Positions 12,701 to 23,390 of a stretch of 64,000 nt of DNA are shown piece after piece; the stretch's first letter is position 1; every line of letters begins with the position of its first letter. A program made the translations under genes and the position numbers. Source of the stretch: Branchiostoma lanceolatum (lineage: Eukaryota > Chordata > Leptocardii > Amphioxiformes > Branchiostomatidae); NCBI RefSeq assembly GCF_035083965.1, contig NC_089726.1:22242559-22306558 (forward strand), in the 5' to 3' direction. The notes under the pieces were generated by a model. That model was given only the letters and a program-made list of their open reading frames with translations, ran no database searches and was not told the origin of the DNA.

Positions 12701-15700
12701 CCTTGATAGATTGTCAATATAAGTCGAGACAGTTGTGTGTTTGGGGTCATCTTCATTTAAGGCAAAGCATAATTTTCGCTTTATCAAGTAGCCAGTAGTA
12801 GACTGCCTTCATGAGTGTGTTGGGTTATTTTATGTTACCCCCTGCAGCCTGCTTGCACGGCTGAGTCGCTGTTTTGGGCCCTGTTCGGTATGGGGGACCT
12901 GACCCTGCTTGAACTGAAATAATGTTCAAAAGAAGCCGTTGTGCGCGTGTGAACAAATTACATTTTATTTCCACAGGAACTTGGGGACGCTGCAGATCTC
13001 CTTCGGTAGGATGATGTTCGACATCCTGAAGTTCATCACCATCCTGGCGCTGGTGATGTTCGCCTTCAGCTGCGGGTTCCACCGCCTGTACCGCTTCTAC
13101 GGCTCCATGCACGGCTACATGTGCGAGACGCACGGGGAGAGCAGCCTAAAAACCGTCAGCTGTCTCCGGCCGCACGGATACGCCACGTAAGTTCTATGAT
13201 ATGTTTTCATTGGTAACCATTTGTGCTTTCTGAATGTTAGCATATATACATTATAGTGAATCAGGGGACACATCTCATGATTGGGACATACTCGTTGATT
13301 TGCCTCTCTCTCTCTGCTCTCTGGCTCATCCCCCGTCGAGGATTAGTGGAAGGCAGGCTCTCTGATGGCTGAACAGTCCTATCCTGGAATGGCATGCTCG
13401 CCCACATCACTCGCAGATGAAGTGGGTCTGGGCAGGTAGATTCTAAGTAGCCGCCTTTCTCCTCCTTCGGCTCTCCTCTGCATGCTCCCTTCTGGCTAGC
13501 TAATTCATATTTCTCTGCACCCCGCTTGGTAGGAGTTCTCCAATTTGCACGGTGTGCAGCACTGTTTTCCCAGTTGCTGGGATGTCAGACACTCTGAAGT
13601 GTTGTTTTAACTGATCTTTGAAGCGCTTCCTTAGCTTGGTGCACCTCTGTCTCTTTTACCTTGGCAGAGTTCACGGTAGAAAACTGTTTTAGGCATTCGG
13701 GTATCGTCCATGCGTGACAGGTGACCTGCCCAGGGAAGCTGTCTGGACAGGATCATGGCCTCCATGCTGGAGATGTTGGCTCGCTTCAGCACCTCGTTGT
13801 TGGTTGTGTAGTCTTGCCATTTGATGCCTAAGATGGAGCGAAGGCATCGCTGATGGAAGCGTCCCAGGAGCTTCACTTGTTTCCGGTACAGAACCCAGGC
13901 TTCGGATCCGTAGAGAAAGGTAGTGACAACCACTGCTCTGTAAACCAGGATCTTGGTTGCCAGGCGCAGAGAGTGACTCTTCCACACGCGCTTCTGTAGG
14001 CGACCAAATGCACTGCTGGCTTTGGAGAATCGGTTTTCCACGTCTTTGGCAACAGAAGCATCGTTCGAGATGACGCTCCCAAGGTATGTAAAATGTTCTA
14101 CCGTGTTGAGCTGTGTTCCATCAATACTTATGCAAGGTGGCTGGTAAGTCCCATGTGGTGATTTCTGGTGGAGCACTTCTGTTTTCTTTAGGCTTATGGT
14201 GAGACCAAAGGCCTTGGCCGCGTCGGCAAAACGGTTGACCGCGGTTGATAGTTACAAAGGACAGTGACCAATCTGCAAACAGTTTGATAAAAAAAATCAC
14301 GGGTCTTTGAGATATCATTACAACACCTTGGAGATTATTGAAAGACCAGAGGGGATATTTGACCGTTGAGAGAACTGTCAATTTTCTGGACGCTTATAAC
14401 AGTCTTCAAACGGTCTCCCCGGTATTCGTACTGTCAAACCTGTATTGGTGTCAAATTGTACTAGTGACCACCTATACATAATGACCACCTCTCCATTGAT
14501 ATCCTGTCAAACATGTGCTAGTGACCACCTCTACATAAGGACCACCTGGCCATTATGGTCCTATTGACACAAGCATTAGGTATCCTGTCTATAGTGATCG
14601 CCTGTCCACATCTAATCCTGATTTAATGACGAGATTTAATCATTCCCTGAGAGATTTCTTGGGTAGTTTTGACTGTACTTTCGCAGGTGCAAGGTAGATT
14701 TGGGTAACATAATCAAGGGTGAATATGGTGTCATAAGGTCTGGTCATTTGCTATAACCACCGAATGAATTAACCGAGTGAGCAACTCGAACGAGGCGATT
14801 TTATGCCATGATGAAATGACCAGCCTTATGACACCATATACACCGAGGAATAGGCGGGTCATTAACGTTAGTATTACTAGTACAGTAGAATCCGCTTAAC
14901 TGCACCACCCGTTTGTCAGCGTTTTTGGTGCAATTATCCGGTTGGTGCAATTATGCGAAATGCCCAGCTGGACAGCACCACCACGGGCGAGGGGGTGTAT
15001 TGTTAGTCAGAAACACTAGCACAAAGAAAACAGACGAAATTATTCAGTTATTAACTTTATTTATTGACCCTTTACTGAAAATAAAGAAATGACTACGAAC
15101 CTGTTTTGATTTTGCATTCTTTCATTTTTCCATGCGATCTACCGCATTACAACACACGTAATGTTACAGGGGAGGCATTCTGAAACATCGTCATGCCACT
15201 CATGGGATAACAGTTTCTGTGTTACATTACGTAGAGTGCAGTTGTCGATTTACGTAAATAATGTACCGCCATGAAACTAGGAATTGAAACCAAAACTTGG
15301 TTACTGATTACGGGTGACTAGCCCGGGACCTCCCATACGATTCCTATCAACGTAACTGTCAATGGAGACCGCCTTCGTTTGTTACTCAAAACAGTTTTAA
15401 ACATATTGGCGGTATTGCGCCTTTACATCGGCAGGTATCGGCTCAGTTGTACCTCGTTTGCCGATTTTAGCGCACCTTTTCAGTTAACTTGTCGAGGATT
15501 TTTGAAAAAAATTGGTGCAGTTATCCGGCATTGGTGACCATGCGCGGTGCAGATATGCGGAGTCACTAACAATGCAGTGAATGGGAACCGGTTTTGGATA
15601 TTGGGATTCGGTGCAATTAAATGGAAGGTGCGTTTATCCGATGTGCAATTAAGTGGCTTCGTCTGTATATAGTGTAAGAGAAATAAATTCCTGTATGACG

Positions 15701-18700
15701 CATAGACCCCTTTAAGTTAGTACTATAAGAAATGCATTTCAGAATTTACATTTGGCCTTTAGGTACAGAAGATGATAGATTTCCTTTTGAAACCAAAATT
15801 TCCACAGACAGTATTTGATAACATGCAATCTTGGCATGTCAAATCTTTTCAAATCTATTCAACTCTACTCTATTCATCACCATTCCTCCCTGATGGGTGT
15901 CCTTCTGATTGATCAATGCAGTGAGCGGTTCCACTTACAGTTAGGGGTGTCAAGAATACTGAGTTATTCCTATCCGTTTAGTTTTGAGTTGTATTGAAAT
16001 GATTTATCTTATTTTGTCATATCGTCACAAAGATTTGGTTTATCCGAAGATGGTAAACATTTTATGGAACAAAAACATGATACAAATGTTAACAAAAAGA
16101 GTCGTCTCCTCCTACATTATAGAACGGTTAGACAGGTCCTTTATTGTAATAATGGACCACTTGAGATTCATTCATCACCACTTTTGGCATTTTTATGGCA
16201 TTTTGGCGTCATAACCGATATGGAATGGAGGCTTCTGATTGGTCAACGCCATCTGGCTATATGATAATATACATCATATATTACCCCCTGCAGACTGCTT
16301 GGAACGGCTGAGTCGCTGTTCTGGGCCCTGTTCGGTATGGGGGACCTGACCATGCTGGAACTGACGCCGCGCGCCAGTCCGGAGGGGGTGTTCCACATCA
16401 TGGGAAAGCCGGTCTTCACGGAAACCCTGGGCAAGATCATGTTCGTCATGTATCACGTGATCGCCGTGTTGGTGCTGCTGAATCTGCTCATTGCAATCAT
16501 GAGCGCCTCCTACCAGATCACAGAGGTATCGTGAACTATGATATGATCGTATCCACTTCGAAAAGCCCCTGTCACCGTCACACATAGCCGACAATGGCCT
16601 CCTGACCTTCTTCAGACCGTAGTTGGAAGTTAGACGTGAACAAGGTCATCGGTCTGTGGTTGAGAAATAGTCGGCGAGGTTGCCTACTAATTTGAAAGTC
16701 GCCTGCCAGACTACTCCTACTAAGCCCAACAGTGACATTTGTCATGGGAAGGTTCTAAATAGTAAATGTGTGACAGAGGCCCAGCGTAAGTCTGTCCCGC
16801 TTTTGCTAGACCGGGGCTCTGTAGATCTTTTTTTCCTTCAAAATAGGACATCAAAGAAAAGTTAGCCTACGCTGCAGGCCTCCCCACGGCGATTTTCAAC
16901 TTATCGGGGCCACTTTCTTTGAAAAATCGCCGTGGGGAGGCCTGCAACGGAGTCTAAAGTAAAGTAAAGCAAGCTTAATTAAGAAGACAAGACAAAGTGG
17001 CGATAGACTCAAGTTGTCCAACTTATATCCTCGCCACAAATTTTGCATAAAAAATAAAGTACTAAACAATAAGATATTTGATGTGTAACAAATGTTAACT
17101 ATTGTTGCTTGTTTCCCTCCCTAAGTCATTTCGGTGCTAATCTTTAACACAGGACAACAAGGAGGTTGAGTGGACGTACCGGCGGCTGAAGGACATGATG
17201 TTCCACCGGCGGGTCGGTCTGACTCTGCCCCCTCCCTACAACCTGGTGGTGCTGGTTAAGGACGTGCTGGTGTGGGCCTGGCGTCGGATCGCACGATCGC
17301 ATGTCGGCTCTCACGACAACGAAGAGGTAAAACTAAATAATTTCTTACCATATAATTTTGCCCCGAAATTCGATTTATGCACCTCACTTTTTTTAAATAA
17401 AACAAGAGTTCTACGACCTCATACCTTCGCCAAATGATTTTGACCTTTATGACTGACGAATTAGGAGTGTTTTTCATCAATCAAAAACCAGTTGATCCTC
17501 CTCACCCAAAATGAAATAACATAAGTTGTCCAAACCTCCTTGTTATGATTATGAGCTTAACAAAGAAGGTTATGCTAACATTTATCATCAAAAATGCAAA
17601 TAAGCTCCTTATTAGCATAATTTGATTCAATGGTGTTCACATTCACACAACTTCTAAATACCACAAGTATGAAATTGCCGTTATTTACTACTATGGAATG
17701 ATAGTAGGTTCTGATTAATTATGCAAATTAGGCCTACATTTGCATAATTTCTATCTATTGACATTCCTCTCTTCCTCAGTTACAAATGTCACATATTTGA
17801 ATAGTCATATCATGGAACACAGCAGGTTTTTAAAATTGCCTCATTTATTATAATCTGATTTGCATAATTATACAATCATACAAAGCATCACGTAAGCTAT
17901 CTACATACCAAAAATCATGACCATCCATTAAGCCCATCTCGAGTTATAGTAATTTCTCATTAATTATGTAAATGAGGTTCTCATTTGCATAGCTGATATC
18001 TATTAATATTTCTCTCTTCCTCAGTTACATATGTCACATGTTTGCGAGTCCTATCATGGAAATTGATGGATGTATAAACTTTCCTCATTAATTATGCAAA
18101 TTAGTTACTGATTTGCATAATAAGCATCCAATCATGTACATCATCGCTCAAGCTATGTACTTGCAAAAAATCATGACCTTCCATCAAGCCCTTCTTGAGT
18201 TATTCCCTTTCAAAGTCTGAAGCAAAACCTGCCCCTGCAGTTCCATCTTTCATGCTATCTACCACTCAAAAATCAGCTCCATAGCATGTCCACAACACGA
18301 GATATCATAACAGGAAGTTCCGCTGCAGTACCGTAACAAGCCGCTAGAGGGCCCAAAATCTAATCATTTTCAGGTTTCATCGAGACCTACCAACATACCA
18401 AATACCAAGACAATCCTTCCAAGAATTCTCGACTTATCGTGTTCACTAACAGACACACAGACATGCTCGGTAAAATATAACCTTCTCGGCGAAGGTAATA
18501 ACTACCAGACTACATCCTGTCATCCATATTACATCCACCCTTCATCAAATACTTCTTCAGCAATACGTACTCTTAGTGCACACTTCCACTCAACCTCCCA
18601 GTACACCATACAGTATGACGTATACTATTACATCACCTCGTCCTTCCCAGATATAACATTATTAACTCACCTACCCTGGACAACGTCCTATTCCCATGCT

Positions 18701-21700
18701 GTGGCACTGCATTAATGACTGTTCTTACTCATATAAGGCCGTGTATATCCAAATTTTGTCTCCCTCCACCACATTCCACACCAATGAATACAGCTGGCTG
18801 ACAGCCAATTTATCCCATGGCCGAGTAACTGACGTTTCCTGCCTGCCTCATGACCCCTCATGACCAACTTAGCACCCCTAACCGTATCAATATCCCTTGA
18901 AACAACACAGCCCACACGTCGCAACCAGAACGCATAGTATGAGCTTACAATTTAACACATTTTTACACTTTTCTCCTTAATTATGCAGAGTACTTCGCCC
19001 AAAATCTAATCATCTTGAGATTTCCCACATACACACGGACACACCAAATACGACAACAAACCATCCAGGCGTTCTCGACTTATCCTGTTCACTAACAGAC
19101 ACACAGACATGCATCAAAAATAACCTTCTCGACGAAATTTCGTCGACGAAGGTAACTACATGTAGTGTCGTCGTATTGGCGTCCATTACGCCAAGGATAT
19201 TTGGCCAGAACTCAGAGGCCCTGGTTTCGAATCCCTCACAAGCCACCGATGCTGTGCCCCTTGGGAAAGTCACTTAACACGACTTTCCTCACTCCACCCA
19301 AATGTACATGTAAAAAGGGTACCTGACTTTTAAAGGTTTGGGAGGTAAAAGGTGGTGGAAGAATAACAACCAACTGCACATACGGCCTCAAAAAGGCTAT
19401 GTCTATGGGACTACATTTTCCTTCTCAAGCTTACGGTTCTCTATATGTGGCAAGTATCCTAAAAAATAAAGAAAAGAAAGTCGGGTTCGAACCGGATCAG
19501 GAAGACTAATCCTAAAACCCAAATCTTTTACATCCCGATACATCTACATCACACGGAGCTTTAAGCCTAGGTTACACATAGCCGAACATGGCTCCCGAAC
19601 GCTAGCCGACTCGGGTCGGCGGTAGTTCGGGAGCAGTCTGACCAGTTTTTGGGCCACGCCTATCTTTGGCGCCGAACATGCGCCGATCATCTCCTAACCA
19701 GTACACGAATTACTCCCGAATGGGCCCCGAATGCTTTCTAGCTTACTCCCAACCATCCCGACCTCTAGCCGCAGACTGCCGAATCTCTCCTGACTAACTA
19801 AACCCCGACCGATTGCAGACCCTCTCACGAATTTAAATGGACATATTCAGCGACTTTCAAAAGAGGGGTCATTTGCGGTTTTAATTGAAATAATCCATTC
19901 TATTATGTTGTTAACATCACCGAGAGATCGAATTCGGATCATGGCTAGCTTTAATACTGCTTTTAGTGTTCTTCTTTGTTTTTGGTCGTGTGAAGGTCGG
20001 GGATGATTCGCCCACGTTCCGATAGTAGTCACTTGGTTGAGAATTAGTTAGCAGAGATTTGTCTACGGCCTTGGGGTGAGTTATGGGTATACGTAGGTTG
20101 GAAACTAGTTGGGAGTAAGTCAGTAGTGTTTCTGGCGTGGTTAAGGTTCTAATTTTACTACTGACTCAATCCCGAATACCAGCCGAGCACTAGCCGACCG
20201 CGCCGAACACCAGCCGAACACCAGCCGACCCATTTCAGACCCTACGTCCAGAGCCGAATGTTTTGAAATTTTCAAAACATTCGGCTGGCGCAGCCGAACA
20301 CCAGCCGACTCAGCCGAACGCCAGCCGACTCGGCCGAACGCCAACCGAGCCAGCTCCCGAATCACTCCTGAATCACTCCAACCATGGTCGGGGGAGAGTC
20401 GGGAGGCCATGTTCGGCTATGTGTAATCAAGGCTTTAAGTCTACCGTTCTGTGCCATATGATATTACACCGACCGTTTCAAATGGCAACGACACGAAAAT
20501 TAGCGACGCCATGTTTGGTTCTGACTTCTTGTTATCTCCTTTTGGGTGTGTCTGTCTGTGTATGTTTGTGTTTCCGCACCACTCCAGTCGGCATAACTCA
20601 AGAGCCTCTTGATGGATTACAATGATATTTGGTATGTGGGCGGGTGTTGTGAAGCCGAAATTCAAGGTCGATTTTGGGCCCCCTGGTATGTGACCTTGGT
20701 ACTGCAGCAGAACTTCAATTTTTGTATCTTTTGACCTGGACGTGCTGTGGTCTTGATTTTTGAGTGACTGATAGCTTGTGATGTAATAAAGAGGTGGTGT
20801 AGGTTTGGGCCCCCTAGCAGCTTCCTCTGGAACTGCAGGGGCGTTTTTGTGAAAATCTTCTAAGGAGAATAACTGAACAAAGGAACAATGGATTTCCATA
20901 GCTAATGAGGAAAATCTATATTTGCAGTGTTTTCCATTATCAGACTCAAATACATGTAACGTATGTAGTTTATGGAAAGTGGAGCATCAACAGATATCAA
21001 TTATGCAAATAAATTCCTAATTTGCATAATTAATGCAAAACACCATAGTTCATTTAATTAGAAAATTATAGGACTGTCAATATTGAAACATGTAAGTTAG
21101 ATCTTTATGACCAAGCATATATTTTTTTTCGTTTCTGCAGGAGGAAGCACGGGTAACGAAGATTCCCGAGGAAAGGTACAAGGTGTGTCTTTTCAAGACC
21201 TTGTCATTTCTTCACGGAAACTGGGAAATGAAAGTTATGTTCGATCCATTAGCGTACTCTTTATTACAAAATCTCACATTCATCACTACAGCAGGGGGCT
21301 TGTCCAGTGGTAGTAGTATGCGTTCAACTTTCAGATGTACTCTTTGGCGGTGCTAAAGCCGCCCTCTCACTGGACCCGCGGCACGCTGGCGGCGTCACTG
21401 CGGCCGATCGAATTGACAAAGCACTCAACAAATTTTATCGACAAAAAACGAATCTTTTTAATTTTTGTGTGTTTTGTTGTCTTTTCGTTCATACTTGTAC
21501 GTTTTGAATGATATTTTCTATTTATAAAGTCAAGGATAACACAAATCCAGTTTAGGACGCAGCGACGCCGCGAGCGTGCCGCGGGTTCAGTGAGAGGATG
21601 GCTTAAGTGTCGAGTGTAGGAAACAGTATGTATCATTATATTCAAATAAATGCTTTGGTGTGACCTGGCTAGCGTTGAACCCGAGACCTCGCTACCGAAT

Positions 21701-21872
21701 GCTATAAGCGAGCAATCTACATGTACCAACTGTTCTATCGCACCTCTCGTTTAATAGAATTTATGTATTTTTCATTAACTAATTTTTACACGCAACTCTG
21801 CAGATGGTGGTAGAGCGACTGGCCAAGAGGTACATTCTCCGCCGTGAAAGAGCGACAGACGGAACTGGGTAG
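6224..21872 (+). CDS. TRPC-type cation channel, divergent, short C-terminus
   Basis: Eleven exons, all in frame, 712 aa: 6224-6532, 7225-7677, 8149-8310, 8774-8969, 10005-10144, 11439-11590, 12977-13186, 16294-16525, 17153-17326, 21141-21182, 21804-21872. TRPC proteins form tetrameric, Ca-permeable plasma-membrane channels, often downstream of phospholipase C. Residues 1-125 hold ankyrin repeats (NCRNDFGQSPLDVAV, NPLVVAAHHNNYRVLKLLL). Next come the TRPC linker (SPYYILLTSDDP, RDSEELEAVL), transmembrane segments in exons 3-7 (LWNLLDFAILS, LQISFGRMMFDILKF), and the pore with the TRPC LFW motif at about 549-551. S6 is VLLNLLIAIM, the TRP box is EVEWTYRRLK at about 622-631 with LPPPYNL just after, and the C-terminal helix is ERYKMVVERLAKRYIL. 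The protein stops right after that helix, so the usual C-terminal coiled coil is missing. The donor after exon 3 (gtgata) is weak. Which TRPC subfamily it belongs to cannot be decided by eye. Confidence 0.9.
7748..7905. repeat. MITE with CATTTCCAAAC termini, TRPC intron 2
   Basis: The left end (CATTTCCAAACCAATGCCCA) and the reverse complement of the right end (CATTTCCAAACAGTCCCAG) form a degenerate terminal inverted repeat. The element at 10,160-10,363 has the same ends. A dispersed repeat (CGGCGTAACACACCAG) follows at about 7,948-8,030 and recurs near 9,795 and 53,225. Confidence 0.5.
9020..9153. repeat. Palindromic MITE, TRPC intron 4
   Basis: The inverted arms are about 55 nt. The core AATCGTATCGGCCAGCCAGA pairs with TCTGGCTGGCCGATACGATT, and weaker pairing extends to ATATTCTTAATCT / AGATTAGATATTCT. 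It lies 50 nt after exon 4 of the channel. Confidence 0.7.
9606..9770. repeat. GT/CA microsatellite
   Basis: About 160 nt of mostly GT dinucleotides with TATG and TCTG interruptions, within TRPC intron 4. Shorter GT runs occur at 46,058-46,115 and 51,078-51,145 (the latter starts 20 nt after the MCM2 exon 12 donor), and a CA run at about 31,225-31,250. Confidence 0.95.
10160..10363. repeat. MITE with CATTTCCAAAC-type termini, TRPC intron 5
   Basis: Left arm CAAACCGGGGCCCGGCCGGG at 10,175-10,194 pairs with CCCGGCCGGGCGCTGGTTTG at about 10,328-10,347. Pairing continues weakly outward (GTGTCAGATTT / GGAAATGTGAC). It belongs to the same family as the element at 7,748. Confidence 0.6.
10720..11268 (-). 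mobile_element. Penelope-like element, 3' endonuclease fragment
   Basis: On the minus strand, from about 11,190 to 10,796, an open frame gives the C-terminal part of a Penelope-type GIY-YIG endonuclease. It shows FRAGEIGRTLGTRLKEHK, then VTDHIARNNCVIDWEGAKVI and RIKEAVWIRKSSPVMNRDEG, ending LSHIWD. The reverse transcriptase domain is missing, so this is a dead 5'-truncated copy. It is bounded by inverted repeats of about 80 nt (left 10,720-10,805, right 11,180-11,268), each containing the TGTCTGACAGACACCGAAAC stretch. Such terminal repeats are common in Penelope elements. It lies in TRPC intron 5. Confidence 0.85.
11740..12690. repeat. Tandem array of ~125-bp units, TRPC intron 6
   Basis: About seven degenerate units, each starting ATGCTACGGATGTCATATTT, then GAGGTGTAGGTACC, GGTGAATACACCTGGATGTA and ATTATGCTAATGAGGACCTC. 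Unit starts are near 11,748, 11,868, 12,056, 12,207, 12,332, 12,458 and 12,587. Most spacings are 120-129 nt; two are longer because of internal duplications. There is no coding content. Confidence 0.85.
12836..12920 (+). pseudogene. Decayed duplicate of the TRPC pore exon start
   Basis: This nearly matches 16,281-16,364, the acceptor plus the first ~70 nt of TRPC exon 8, including the acceptor TTACCCCCTGCAG. Relative to the real exon it has a one-base deletion (cttggaacgg has become cttgcacgg) that shifts the frame, a few substitutions, and an abrupt end at an in-frame-looking TAA. It lies upstream of exon 7, out of order, so it is a non-functional duplicate. Use as an alternative exon is unlikely because it has no donor site. 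Confidence 0.85.
13522..14252 (-). mobile_element. Non-LTR retrotransposon, reverse-transcriptase C-terminal fragment
   Basis: Minus-strand translation gives FADAAKAFGLTISLKKTEVL, then HFTYLGSVISNDASVAKDVE, VYRAVVVTTFLYGSEAWVLY, RFHQRCLRSILGIKWQDYTT and MEAMILSRQLPWAGHLSRMD, then GKRDRGAPS. This is the thumb and C-terminal part of a LINE reverse transcriptase, frequent in animal genomes. A frameshift near 13,630 separates the last piece (RFKDQLKQHFRVSDIPATGK). The endonuclease and most of the polymerase domain are absent, so the copy is 5'-truncated and dead. It lies in TRPC intron 7. Confidence 0.88.
14432..14684. repeat. MITE with TACAGTCAAACCTG-type ends
   Basis: The left end is TACTGTCAAACCTGT and the right end is the reverse complement of TACAGTCAAAACTACC. 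Inside are short repeats of AGTGACCACCTCTACATAAG. Relatives occur at 25,885-26,070 and, interrupted, at 28,785-29,316. It also resembles the ends of the 30,877 Tc1-like element. It is non-coding. Confidence 0.6.
14883..15665. mobile_element. Pogo/Tigger-like non-autonomous element
   Basis: Terminal inverted repeat of about 23 nt: the left end CAGTAGAATCCGCTTAACTG against the right-end reverse complement CAGACGAAGCCACTTAATTG. A TA dinucleotide flanks both ends (14881-14882 and 15666-15667), as expected of the Tc1/mariner/pogo superfamily. The CAG start and GCTTAA body of the repeat fit pogo. There are subterminal copies of GGTGCAATTATCCGG and no transposase frame in its 783 bp. Confidence 0.75.
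16871..16945. repeat. Short hairpin element, TRPC intron 8
   Basis: Arms of 26-28 nt: TGCAGGCCTCCCCACGGCGA against TCGCCGTGGGGAGGCCTGCA, with about 20 nt of loop. It was probably inserted as one unit. No flanking duplication was determined. Confidence 0.7.
17540..18490. repeat. AT-rich repeat with duplicated ~290-bp unit, TRPC intron 9
   Basis: Two diverged copies, starting near 17,700 and 17,960, share TTAATTATGCAAATTAG, TCTCTTCCTCAGTTACA and CAAAAAATCATGACC. The tail CTAACAGACACACAGACATG followed by CTTCTCGGCGAAGGTAATAA recurs at about 19,088-19,150. It belongs to the same broad repeat family as 20,540-20,830, 51,265-51,545 and 57,680-58,230. It is non-coding. Confidence 0.6.
19160..19370 (+). 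repeat. tRNA-derived SINE copy (family 1)
   Basis: Plus-orientation copy with a B-box-like GGTTTCGAATCCCT at about 19,221, then CACCGATGCTGTGCCCCTTG, a conserved ACTTTCCTCACTCCACCC and the tail GGGTACCTGACTT...GGGAGGTAAAAGG. It matches the minus copies at 58-226 and 41,604-41,760. Confidence 0.7.
19564..20434. mobile_element. Harbinger-like MITE with TTA target duplication
   Basis: The ends are AGCCTAGGTTACACATAGCC and, as reverse complement, AGCCTTGATTACACATAGCC; pairing continues through GAACATGG. TTA flanks both ends (19561-19563 and 20435-20437). Three-base TTA/TWA duplications are typical of PIF/Harbinger. The interior is full of CCAGCCGA motifs in both orientations, and an inner palindrome (GAATGTTTTGAAATTTTC...) sits at about 20,250-20,287. 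It has no transposase. Fragments with the same CACATAGCCGA end are near 16,580 and 26,420. Confidence 0.75.
20540..20830 (+). repeat. Dispersed repeat (CACGATAACTC / GGGCCCCCTAG family)
   Basis: Carries the block order seen at 51,265-51,545 and 57,680-58,230: a TGTCTGTCTGTG lead, GGCATAACTCAAGAG, TGATGGATTACAATGATATT, GATTTTGGGCCCCCTGG, then TACTGCAGCAGAACTTC. The class was not determined and no coding frame was seen. Confidence 0.6.
21356..21606. repeat. MITE between TRPC exons 10 and 11
   Basis: Inverted ends: AAAGCCGCCCTCTCACTGGA against the right-end reverse complement AAGCCATCCTCTCACTGAAC. Pairing continues through CCCGCGGCACGCT and CGGCGTC (~45 nt). The short interior is AT-rich. Confidence 0.7.
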
Positions 21873-22515
21873 AAACACACGGAACTGGATAGAAACACAC
21901 GGAACTGGGTAGAAACATAAGGAACTGGATAGAAACACACGGAACTGGATAGAAACATACAGAACTGGATAGAAATACACGGAACTTGGTAGAAACACAC
22001 GGAACTGGGTAGAAACATACGGAACTGGATAGAAACACACGGAACTGGATAGAAACACACGGAACTGAATAGAAACACACGGAACTGGGTAGAAACACAC
22101 GGAACTGGGTAGAAACACACGGAACTGGGTAGAAGCACACGGAACTGGAAAGAAACACACGGAACTGGATAGAAACACACGGAACTGGATAGAAACACAA
22201 GGAACTGGGTAGAAACACACGTAACTGGGTAGAAACAGCCGGAACTGGGTAGAAACAAACGGAACTGGGTAGAAACACACGGAACTGGAAAGAAACACAC
22301 GGAACTGGATAGAAACACACGGAACTGGGTAGAAACACACAGAACTGGATAGAAACACACGGAACTGGGTAGAAACACACGGAACTGGGTAGAAACAGCC
22401 GGAACTGGGTAGAAACACACGGAACTGGATAGAAAAACACGATACTGGGTAGAAACACCCGGAACGGTAGAAACACACGGAACTGGATATAGAAACACAC
22501 GGAACTGAGCAGAAA
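21861..22515. repeat. 20-bp minisatellite (about 32 units)
   Basis: The unit GGAACTGGGTAGAAACACAC is repeated head to tail, with GGAT/GGGT and ACAC/ATAC/AGCC variants and few indels. It starts inside the last TRPC coding exon and supplies its stop codon. Because 20 is not a multiple of 3 and the minus strand lacks stop triplets, all three minus frames stay open; these are artefacts. Confidence 0.95.
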
Positions 22516-22996
22516 CGCACTACAATTGAGGCAAACCCTTTACATGACTAGAACATTTATTTTCGTCTTTAGAAACAAACAACAAAAGTTGTGTATGTTG
22601 TATTTAGTTTAGTGCGTTGATATTTGTAGAAGGTCCTGTATTTTTGTCATAAATGTAATGCATTCGTAACATTCGGTAAAGCTTGGTGTTTGAAGATAGC
22701 ACCCATTGTCCAGTCACATTTTATTAACCACAATTACTCTATTTGCCATATGTTTTTTTGATAGTACTATATTATGATAAGAGATGGTCTCTGCAATGTG
22801 TACATCACAAATGCCAACGAATTTGGTACAAACGTAACCTGCATGCCTCAACTGCACTTTCGCTACGTCGAGAATTCTTGGCTATGTTGTGACTTTGAAA
22901 CAATGCCGTATACCCGAACTTACTTATAATTATATGCTACAATAGGATAAAATCTTATCGACATCTGCACAGGTGCAGGCAAAAGTAGGTGATCAT

Positions 22997-23390
22997 CAAA
23001 ATTTCACCCTCTTAAAGCTCGATTCGTTGGCTCGCTCGCGTACATTGGCGTAGGGGCCCTGCTCTTTAGCCCCGGTAGACACGGTTCTGGCGCCGGCGCC
23101 ACCAAAACAGCTTCAGCCAATCAGAGGGTTTGCTAAACCTCATCTAGTGCAAAAGCGCAAAGGACGCTGGGAATCTATCAACCAATCAGCTTACGTCTCA
23201 CATCGTTACTTTAGGTTCAGAACAAATGAACCGCCAAATTGTGCCAAATGAGGATAGCTCATTAATTATTCATGAGCAACTGTCAGTAACGTCGCCAGAA
23301 CCGTGTCTACCGGAGCTAAAGGGCCCCTACGCGAGCGAGCCAACGAATCGGGCGATAGGGGTCCTGCTTTTAGGAGGGTGCAAAATTTGG
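22997..23390. mobile_element. MITE, ~390 bp, long inverted ends
   Basis: The ends pair over about 85 nt with small gaps. Shared blocks include CGATTCGTTGGCTCGCTCGC, TAGGGGCCCT and GGTAGACACGGTTCTGGCG. The interior (CAGCCAATCAGAGGGTTTGC..., ATTATTCATGAGCAACTG) recurs at about 25,195-25,510. It is non-coding. Confidence 0.75.

Noticed and set aside
21861..22515. CRISPR-like array of short direct repeats
   Set aside because: The 20-bp units abut with no unique spacers, and the window is animal nuclear DNA.
21775..22520. Three overlapping minus-strand open frames of about 240 codons (FLPSSVCFYPVPCVS repeats)
   Set aside because: All three frames are open because a 20-bp repeat without minus-strand stops reads through every frame. 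It is a minisatellite, not a gene.
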